Source of the DNA: Oscillospiraceae bacterium
Lineage (GTDB): Bacteria > Bacillota > Clostridia > Oscillospirales > Ruminococcaceae
Reading direction: 5' to 3'
Assembly: GCA_017848115.1 (NCBI GenBank)
Contig: JAGAKZ010000036.1
Location: forward strand, 1 to 58,716
Length of the DNA: 58,716 nucleotides
The translations under genes and the position numbers were made by a program. Each line of letters opens with the position of its first letter. The stretch's first letter is position 1. The notes beneath the pieces are model-generated. The model did no database searches. It was not told the DNA's origin and worked only from the letters and a program-made list of their open reading frames with translations. Shown piece by piece: positions 52,454-58,716 of the stretch.

Positions 52454-55060
52454 ATGAAAAAGGTATTGAGGAGGGTAATCTCCACGCTTACAGCGATGAT
52501 GATGTCGGCGTCAGTATGCTTATCAGATTTTGATGGGAAGAAAACTGATAATATTGTGTCGGCAGCAATGGCGGATTGTAAATTCGATTTTGGAAATGGC
52601 GGAGTACAGAACGGATTTATCGGAGTATCTGCAAATCAGGCATACGATTCTTCAAAAGGATATGGTTTTAATACACCGGCATATATGTCTGATACAAATG
52701 CCTCAGGTTCCGGAGAATTAAGCGATGCGGTTGTTTTCAAAAGCACGGACAGATCAAATACATTTAAGGTGGATCTTGAACCCGGTCTTTATAAGATTAC
52801 TGTACATCTTGGAAATACAACAAGAGCAAGCGTGGTTGCCGAAGATGTACTTCAACTTATAAATCTTACAGGAAATAATGCAACAGATTCATTTACCATT
52901 CCTGTTACAGACGGTCAGTTAAGTCTTATGGTTACAGAGGGAAAAGCGAATACAGTATTTTCATTAAGTTCTCTTGTCATAGACAAGATTTCTGATGATA
53001 CTACTCTTCCGCAGACAGTATGGCTTTGCGGTGATTCAACAGTATGTAACTATTATCCGCTTGAAACTTCACAGAGAGTAGGCTGGGGACAGGTTTTAGG
53101 CGAATTTATCAGTTCAGATCTTATGATAAGAAACCTTGCGGCAAGCGGACAGTATGCGGCAGGATTTGTAAATGCAGGACAGTTTGATCCTGTTTTGAAA
53201 TATGGTAAAAAGGGTGACTACTATATAATCTCTATAGGAATAAATGATACAAATTATTCTAACAGAGAAGAATACTATAATGTAGTCAGTGATATGACAA
53301 AAAAAGCAAAAGAAAAAGGTATTACCGTTATTCTTGTAAAACAGCAGGGACGTTCTGATGATATATCAAGAGATCAGCTCCTTACAGGAAGATATTACGG
53401 AGAACAGCTTGACAAGATCGGTCAGGAGCAGAATGTTCAGGTAGTTGATCTTTTCAATCTTGCTCAGAATCATTTTCTTTCAATAGGTCAGACTGCTACC
53501 ACAGCACTTTATGACAATGATAAAGTTCATTTTAACAGAAGTGGTGCAAGAGTTCTTGCAAAACTGGTAAGTTCAGATATTTCATTTTCATCTTCAGGTC
53601 AGGATCAGACTCAACCACCTGTAACTGATGTTACTCCTCCGGCTTCGGAGTCTGAATTTGATGGACTGTATATGATAAAAAATGTAAATAGTGGTCTTTA
53701 TCTCGATGTAGATACAACTGATTCAAATGTTTATCAGATGCCTGCAACAGCACCGGGTGCTACTAATCAGTGGAATGTTGTAAGTGCAGGTGACGGATAT
53801 TACTATTTATATTCCACGACTGCTGAGGACAAGGTTCTTGACGTAGCAGGAAAGAAAACTGTAAACGGTACAAATATCCTTATTTATAACTACAAAGGTG
53901 CAGACAATCAGCAGTTCAAACTTCTTAAAAATCGTGACGGTTCATACAAAATATGCACCAAGATAACTGCAAATGCATCATGTATTGAAATAGTTGACGG
54001 ACTTACAACAGCAGGTGCAAATGTACAGCAGTATGAAATCAACGGTTTTAATTGTCAGGACTGGATATTTGAAAAGGTAACAGGACAGCAGAATCCGGTT
54101 ACACCTTCAGTAAAGCTTATATATGGCGATCTTGATTCAAATGAAATAGTTGATCTTACAGATCTTACTATTTACAGCCTTTACCTTCTCGGTGACAGAC
54201 AGCTGAGTGATGAGATACTTCCTGCTGCTGACGTTGACGGAAGCGGAAGTGTTGATATTGCGGATCTGGCTACTATGAAACAGTATGTTTCAAAAGAAAA
54301 TGTCGGACTTATAGGTACAGAAGTGAAAAATAACCAGAATACAGATCCTCCTGCACAAGTTCCCGATACTCCGGTTCAGGAAAATCCTACAGTATATATA
54401 GCAGGTGACTCAACAGTACAGAGTTACAAAGCAAGTGCCGCTCCTCAGCAGGGTTGGGGATATTACATAGGTAATTATTTTAACAGTAATGTTACAGTAG
54501 CAAATCATGCTATAGCAGGAAGAAGTTCAAAGAGTTTTTATGACAATGGCAGACTTGATACCATACTTGGTCAGATAAAATCAGGAGATTATCTCTTCGT
54601 ACAGTTTGCAATAAATGATGCCGGATATACAAATGCAGACCGTTATGCACCTGTATGCGGTTCTGTTACAAATCCGACTGATGGTTCATATGAATTCTAC
54701 ATAAATAAGTACGTAGAAGGTGCATTAAGCAAAGGTGCTACTCCTGTTCTTGTTACTACTGTAATAGGTCTTAAGGCATACTCAGGAGGAAAATTTGTAA
54801 ACTCATATGAAAATTATTGTCAGGCTATGAAAAATATAGCCGCTCACTACAAGATCCCTTGTATAGATCTCAACAGTCTTATGGTGAGCCATTATAATTC
54901 AATAGGCTATGATGCCGCAAAACTGTATCATCTTCATGGGGTAGTGAGCGGTTCAACAGATATGACACATTTTAGTGAACAGGGTGCAGATGCTGTTGCA
55001 AAAATCGTGGCAAATGCCGTAAAAAATCTTGGCATTCCGCTTTCAAAATATGTAAAGTAA
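52454..55060 (+). CDS. Secreted double CE12 rhamnogalacturonan acetylesterase with lectin and internal dockerin (second copy)
   Basis: This 868-residue protein has a signal peptide, an N-terminal beta-sandwich (41-180, KFDFGNGGVQNGFIGVSA), a first SGNH esterase (188-376, CGDSTVCNYY, AASGQYAAG, GINDTN, DKVHFN), a ricin-type CBM13-like domain (400-540), a dockerin (555-620, GDLDSNEIVDLTDL and ADVDGSGSVDIADL) and a second esterase (645-868, AGDSTVQSY, AGRSSKS, AINDAG, TDMTHFS). It lacks the CBM35-like module of its paralogue. The second esterase has AIND where the other has GIND; the Asn is kept. The ATG at 52454 follows AAGGAGG. Its stop lies 3 bases from the stop of the convergent DUF4129 gene. 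Confidence 0.9.
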   Translation: MKKVLRRVISTLTAMMMSASVCLSDFDGKKTDNIVSAAMADCKFDFGNGGVQNGFIGVSANQAYDSSKGYGFNTPAYMSDTNASGSGELSDAVVFKSTDRSNTFKVDLEPGLYKITVHLGNTTRASVVAEDVLQLINLTGNNATDSFTIPVTDGQLSLMVTEGKANTVFSLSSLVIDKISDDTTLPQTVWLCGDSTVCNYYPLETSQRVGWGQVLGEFISSDLMIRNLAASGQYAAGFVNAGQFDPVLKYGKKGDYYIISIGINDTNYSNREEYYNVVSDMTKKAKEKGITVILVKQQGRSDDISRDQLLTGRYYGEQLDKIGQEQNVQVVDLFNLAQNHFLSIGQTATTALYDNDKVHFNRSGARVLAKLVSSDISFSSSGQDQTQPPVTDVTPPASESEFDGLYMIKNVNSGLYLDVDTTDSNVYQMPATAPGATNQWNVVSAGDGYYYLYSTTAEDKVLDVAGKKTVNGTNILIYNYKGADNQQFKLLKNRDGSYKICTKITANASCIEIVDGLTTAGANVQQYEINGFNCQDWIFEKVTGQQNPVTPSVKLIYGDLDSNEIVDLTDLTIYSLYLLGDRQLSDEILPAADVDGSGSVDIADLATMKQYVSKENVGLIGTEVKNNQNTDPPAQVPDTPVQENPTVYIAGDSTVQSYKASAAPQQGWGYYIGNYFNSNVTVANHAIAGRSSKSFYDNGRLDTILGQIKSGDYLFVQFAINDAGYTNADRYAPVCGSVTNPTDGSYEFYINKYVEGALSKGATPVLVTTVIGLKAYSGGKFVNSYENYCQAMKNIAAHYKIPCIDLNSLMVSHYNSIGYDAAKLYHLHGVVSGSTDMTHFSEQGADAVAKIVANAVKNLGIPLSKYVK

Positions 55061-55063
55061 GTC

Positions 55064-56383
55064 TTATTTAAGATTTTTACGAAGTTTATCAAGTGCAGTA
55101 TTCATAACGTTTATGTTGTGGGTACTGCATTTTTTATCTCCATATCTTATAGGATTATAGATATCCGTAACTTCTGAAATATCATATTCTTCAAATTTAT
55201 ATGCCATTTCATCGGGAGTGTCACATTCGGTTATATTTTTATTTTTCATTCGACAGAAAAATGTTATAAGCATATATCCAAATCTGTATTTTTCATTGCT
55301 TTCATTCATTGTATGATATTTTTTCAGATTTTTCTTCCACTGACGTATGCAGTCTTTTTTTGTATTTTTTTCATTTGTTTGTTTTCTTTCAATAGTTTCA
55401 AAATAATCGGTATAACCTGTAAAATCTGATTTTTCGGTTTTTTTCTTGCTCCTGAATACTGAAGCTATTGCATTTATAATGTCTGTGAGAAGATCTTTGA
55501 AAAATTCTGCGATGGCACGACGATATCTGATAACAAGGGCAATTATAATGCATATCATTATCAACATAAATATCTTATTTAAAAGACGGTTATCAGAAGT
55601 TATTATTTCGACTTCCTGTTGATGTTCAGAAATTTCAGAATCAGCCGGGAGCATTTCTTCAGGTTCGCTGTCGCTTATAATAAGTTCTAAGATAAACTTT
55701 ACGATTTTTTTTATTATTTTCCATATAAAATCAAGTACAGCGTTTATCTGTTTTTGAAATAGCAGTAAAAGCGAAGAAATGATACATATTATGACAGTAA
55801 AGTTTCTGTTTACTTTTCTTGTGGATTTCGGGAGATATTCCTTGCTGTAGTTTCTTTTTTCCATAAGTACGTTTATATTTTTGTGATTGTAAAGAATCAT
55901 AAAAAGGCATACTGTTATAAGGAAAATTAAAGGTATTTCTTTAAAACGCTGAATATCTGAATTTTTATTTATAAAATGAAGAGTAATTTCTGTAACGATA
56001 TAACCTGTTACAGATACACCAAAATACCATGGATTTATTGTTTCATTAAAAGAGTGTATATAGATTCGTAAACCTGCTATATACAGTATCATGAAAAATA
56101 TATTTTCTGCGATGATATTGACTTTAAGAAACAATAAACTGCAAAGCAGTGAAACGACTGCACCTGAAAGTATCTCTGCACATGCAGTGATTTTTTTATG
56201 TTTATTTTCAAAGCGGTACATAAAAAAACGTACACAATATCCTGACATTAAAAGAATAATCATAACAGGCAGAAATGATACCGCACTTTGATATACAAAG
56301 CCCTGTGTATTTATAAATAAGGATAAAAATACAGCAACGGGGTAAAAAAGGAGCATTCTCCAGATAAGAGACAAAATACTCAT
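55064..56383 (-). CDS. Membrane protein with C-terminal DUF4129-like domain
   Basis: This 439-residue protein has about eight hydrophobic segments and a cytoplasmic C-terminal domain (about 335-439) with YRFGYMLITFF, TPDEMAYKFEEYD and YNPIRYGDKKCS, resembling DUF4129. It is the third gene of the MoxR-DUF58 set and overlaps the DUF58 gene by 4 bases. In related operons this place is often held by a transglutaminase-like membrane protein with the same end domain; no such catalytic triad is visible here. Confidence 0.7.
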   Translation of the reverse strand: MSILSLIWRMLLFYPVAVFLSLFINTQGFVYQSAVSFLPVMIILLMSGYCVRFFMYRFENKHKKITACAEILSGAVVSLLCSLLFLKVNIIAENIFFMILYIAGLRIYIHSFNETINPWYFGVSVTGYIVTEITLHFINKNSDIQRFKEIPLIFLITVCLFMILYNHKNINVLMEKRNYSKEYLPKSTRKVNRNFTVIICIISSLLLLFQKQINAVLDFIWKIIKKIVKFILELIISDSEPEEMLPADSEISEHQQEVEIITSDNRLLNKIFMLIMICIIIALVIRYRRAIAEFFKDLLTDIINAIASVFRSKKKTEKSDFTGYTDYFETIERKQTNEKNTKKDCIRQWKKNLKKYHTMNESNEKYRFGYMLITFFCRMKNKNITECDTPDEMAYKFEEYDISEVTDIYNPIRYGDKKCSTHNINVMNTALDKLRKNLK

Positions 56384-57447
56384 GCAATTTCACCTCCGCT
56401 TATATCAGGTACGATTATCCGTATATTCGGAAAAATATATTGGAGTGATGAAATGCACTCATTTGAATACGGTGAAATAATAATAATTTCGGGAGAATTT
56501 ATCGTTGGAATGATTGCTTCAAGATATTTTTCAAAAACTGATGAAATTTTATATGAAAGATTTGCCAAAGCTCTGAGCGATGACATATAATCTGTACATA
56601 CTATATCAGCAGGTGTATCTCCGTTTTCAAATACTGTATTTGAAAGAATTCTTACATTTATTCTGTTATCAAGAAATGCCTTTAAAAGAGATGTGCAGGT
56701 TTTTATGCATATTTCTGTGTTATTAATAAATACCGATTCGGTCATATCATATGAGGTTGATTGTATATTAAGGATTATGGTGATAGTTCTGTTGGTGGTA
56801 AAATCATTTCGGTTTACCATAAGTTTTTGTTCTTTTGCAGTTGCAGACCAGTTTATTTTCTGAAAACTGTCTGTTGTATTGTAGTCACGCACACCATTTA
56901 TATAAAAAGGATCGGATATTATATGATTTTTTATAAATATATCTCCTATATTATTTTTTTGATGCGGGTCATCGTCATTATAATCAGGAGGTACAGGAAG
57001 AACAGTTAATTTTGTTTTCAGAAGATTTTCTTTACTTACAGAATTTGAGGATATATTGATCCCGAAAAAATCCGATGCAACTATCATAATACTGTTGAAA
57101 TCATAGCAACCTCTTTTTAAACATTTTACCTTCCATACACGTCTTGTTTTACTGTAACTTTTAAGTGTAAAAAAGCTGGCTGAAAATCTTGATTTATCTG
57201 AAACAACAGACTGAAATTCTGCAAAATCAAGCCACTTTGATGTGGACAGTTCTGATTTTATCCAGGGTATAGGCAGAAAATTATCATTTATGAGTTCTTC
57301 TGTAAATTCTATTTCATCTCCTTCAAAAGCTTCGTCTGTTGAGAAGAAACAGTTGTAGGAAAAGTTTTTCATCATGTTTTCGTTGTATATTTTTGTTATG
57401 ATGAGAAATATAGACAAAAAAACTATAATTATAATAAAGACGCTCAT
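56380..57447 (-). CDS. DUF58 domain protein
   Basis: This 355-residue protein has an N-terminal membrane helix (MSVFIIIIVFLSIFLIIT), a beta-rich part (about 40-160) and the DUF58 core (about 180-260). The core has the family motif GVRDYNTTDSFQKINWSATA followed by a L.VNRND segment, and the VWA-like domain continues with ITIILNIQS. DUF58 proteins work with MoxR ATPases as membrane-side partners, with a chaperone role suggested in several bacteria. It lies 3 bases after moxR and overlaps the next gene. Confidence 0.9.
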   Translation of the reverse strand: MSVFIIIIVFLSIFLIITKIYNENMMKNFSYNCFFSTDEAFEGDEIEFTEELINDNFLPIPWIKSELSTSKWLDFAEFQSVVSDKSRFSASFFTLKSYSKTRRVWKVKCLKRGCYDFNSIMIVASDFFGINISSNSVSKENLLKTKLTVLPVPPDYNDDDPHQKNNIGDIFIKNHIISDPFYINGVRDYNTTDSFQKINWSATAKEQKLMVNRNDFTTNRTITIILNIQSTSYDMTESVFINNTEICIKTCTSLLKAFLDNRINVRILSNTVFENGDTPADIVCTDYMSSLRALANLSYKISSVFEKYLEAIIPTINSPEIIIISPYSNECISSLQYIFPNIRIIVPDISGGEIA

Positions 57448-57450
57448 GTT

Positions 57451-58395
57451 TTAAAATATCCTTTCAGACGGAACAGGCACTTGTGAAATGAGTTTTTCTG
57501 TTATATTTCTGTTTTCAGTTGTTTTATCAGTGAAAAATCCGTTTAATATTATTCGGTGGGAAATTACGTCACAAGCAACAGCTTTTACGTCATCGGGAGT
57601 TACATAGTCTCTGCCGTTTATACCTGCATTTCCTTTTGATGCATTCATAATTGCTATTGTTCCTCGTGGACTGACACCAAGTTTTATTTCCTTTGTATTT
57701 CTGGTAAGTGAAACTATATCTGTTATATATCCTGCTATATCGTCCGAGATTTTTATTTGTCTTATTTCACTTTGCGCTTTTATGATATCCTCTTTTGTTA
57801 CAACAGGGGAAATATTTTCGAGAGGATTTTTATCTTCATAACGTTTGAGTATGTTTATTTCACTTTCACGGTCCGGATATCCCATTGAAAGTTTCATAAA
57901 AAATCTGTCGAGCTGTGCCTCTGGAAGCGGAAAAGTTCCCTGTGTTTCTACAGGGTTCTGTGTTGCGATTACAAGAAAGAGTTTTTCAAGTTCATATGTA
58001 GTACCGTGGTCACTTACCTGTTTTTCTTCCATACATTCGAGCAGACTTGATTGTGTACGAGGAGTTGCTCTGTTGATTTCATCGGCAAGGAGTATATTGG
58101 TGAAAACAGGACCTTTTGAAAACACAAATTCGCTTTGTTTCTGGTCAAAGTATCTTATACCGGTAAGCTCGGAAGGAAGAAGGTCTGCTGTAAACTGCAT
58201 TCTTTTAAAGTCACCGTCAACAGAACGTGCAAGTGTCTTAGCCAGCGTAGTCTTTCCGGTTCCCGGTATATCCTCAAGGAGTATATGCCCTCCGCATAGC
58301 ATACAGATAACTATTTTATCAGCTATTTCTTCTTTACCGATAATTGTTTTACAGATGTTTTCTTTTAATTTTGTGTATATTTCCTGAATGTTCAT
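57451..58395 (-). CDS. MoxR-type AAA+ ATPase
   Basis: This 314-residue AAA+ protein has Walker A (EDIPGTGKTTLAKTLA), Walker B (ILLADEINRATPRTQSSLLE), the sensor-1 region ATQNPVETQGTFPLPEAQLDRF and a sensor-2 Arg in GVSPRGT. MoxR ATPases act as chaperone-like remodelers with DUF58 proteins, as encoded next. The ATG at 58395 follows AAAGGAAA. A consensus-like promoter lies about 45 bases upstream. Confidence 0.92.
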   Translation of the reverse strand: MNIQEIYTKLKENICKTIIGKEEIADKIVICMLCGGHILLEDIPGTGKTTLAKTLARSVDGDFKRMQFTADLLPSELTGIRYFDQKQSEFVFSKGPVFTNILLADEINRATPRTQSSLLECMEEKQVSDHGTTYELEKLFLVIATQNPVETQGTFPLPEAQLDRFFMKLSMGYPDRESEINILKRYEDKNPLENISPVVTKEDIIKAQSEIRQIKISDDIAGYITDIVSLTRNTKEIKLGVSPRGTIAIMNASKGNAGINGRDYVTPDDVKAVACDVISHRIILNGFFTDKTTENRNITEKLISQVPVPSERIF

Positions 58396-58436
58396 ATCTA
58401 TTTCCTTTACAAATTAAATTTTAAATTATAACCTAA

Positions 58437-58465
58437 ATTATAGCATGGTTTATATAATAGTGCAA
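58437..58465 (-). promoter_or_regulatory. Sigma-A promoter of the MoxR operon
   Basis: On the minus strand TTGCAC (58465-58460) and TATAAT (58442-58437) are 17 bases apart. Confidence 0.7.
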
Positions 58466-58519
58466 TAAAAATTTCGTGAAAATAGGGTTTCAAGCCTTAA
58501 TAGTTGTAATAAAAATCCC

Positions 58520-58548
58520 TTGAAAATAAAGTATAAATATGATAAAAT
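58520..58548 (+). promoter_or_regulatory. Sigma-A promoter near the right edge
   Basis: TTGAAA (58520) and TAAAAT (58543) are 17 bases apart, divergent from the MoxR promoter. A GGAG ribosome site follows at 58578. Confidence 0.55.
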
Positions 58549-58591
58549 TTTAGTAGGGAATATACTTAAGTTTATAAGGAGTACAATAAAA

Positions 58592-58639
58592 ATGAACAGA
58601 ACAGACAACAACAGAAACGAAGGAATGAACCGTATATAG
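58592..58639 (+). CDS. 15-codon open frame at the right edge (possible leader peptide)
   Basis: An ATG at 58592 follows AAGGAG and opens a frame reading MNRTDNNRNEGMNRI before TAG at 58637. With a promoter just upstream, this is either a leader peptide of a gene beyond the window, a short peptide gene, or the broken start of a longer one. The remaining 77 bases to the edge show nothing else I can name. Confidence 0.3.
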   Translation: MNRTDNNRNEGMNRI

Positions 58640-58716
58640 AAACAAATAAAAGCTATCATAAATACAGCAGTTTACAGCAGAAAGCCCCTACACCGAGATG
58701 CATATGTTTTTATAAC

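Larger units (their letters stand above)
42987..55060 (+). repeat. Tandem duplication of a PL11 + double-CE12 gene pair
   Basis: The pair 42987-49383 and the pair 49681-55060 have the same gene order, module order and strand. Long blocks of the two lyases are identical or nearly so (for example GKNIRAGAHYTQFLVADFDC), and the two esterases share the order N-domain, esterase 1, lectin, dockerin, esterase 2. A CBM35-like module occurs only in the first esterase. Confidence 0.85.

Noticed and set aside
36671-55060. Horizontal transfer of the pectin locus by a mobile element
   Set aside because: No integrase, transposase, terminal repeats or tRNA site; base and codon use look like the neighbours by eye.

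Overview
The window looks like the chromosome of a Ruminococcus-type anaerobe (Bacillota, Oscillospiraceae), probably a fibre-degrading gut or rumen cellulosome builder. The signs are AT-rich DNA, strong GGAGG-type ribosome binding sites, many TTGxxx-N17-TATAAT promoters, endospore genes, and five secreted enzymes that each carry a dockerin and a ricin-like (CBM13-type) lectin module. No rRNA, tRNA, CRISPR array, prophage or insertion sequence was recognised.

Layout. 1-5796 is the 3' part of a giant surface protein: six units of about 195 residues, then BspA-type leucine-rich repeats. 5924-8157 holds small housekeeping or unknown genes (YlmH-like S4 protein, GIY-YIG protein, DUF4261, DUF4250). 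8237-11743 (minus) is a stand-alone A-PCP-C assembly-line protein that ends in what looks like an amputated second adenylation domain. 12030-15792 holds glmM, a translationally coupled membrane protein with a zinc ribbon and a toxin-like C-terminus, L-lactate dehydrogenase, and a SUKH protein. 16054-23536 is a Ter-type stress operon (VWA TerY, PP2C phosphatase, kinase, calcium P-type ATPase, two TerD proteins) with a consensus promoter and a strong terminator. 23592-28944 is core metabolism and translation (YdjM-like, DUF951, prfA, Sua5/YwlC, coaE, M18 peptidase). 29069-32542 is a sporulation cluster (spoIIGA, ylbJ-like, yqfC, yqfD).

32737-55060 is the most interesting part, a locus for pectin (rhamnogalacturonan I and arabinan) use. 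It starts with a large cytoplasmic protein that fuses a LacI-like sugar sensor, a middle sensor, a degenerate GGDEF, an intact EAL and a carbohydrate-binding-like beta-helix. Then come a GH43 arabinanase-like enzyme, two tandem AraC regulators built on the same sensor halves, and two PL11 rhamnogalacturonan lyase / double-CE12 acetylesterase gene pairs that arose by duplication. The enzymes would cut arabinan side chains (GH43), deacetylate the backbone (CE12) and cleave it (PL11), all docked on one scaffold. The three sensors sharing one input architecture suggest that sugar sensing is linked both to transcription and to cyclic-di-GMP. Similar TTGATT-N17-TATAAT promoters precede the GH43 gene and both PL11 genes.

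55064-58395 (minus) is a MoxR / DUF58 / DUF4129 operon, and the window ends with a promoter and a 15-codon open frame.
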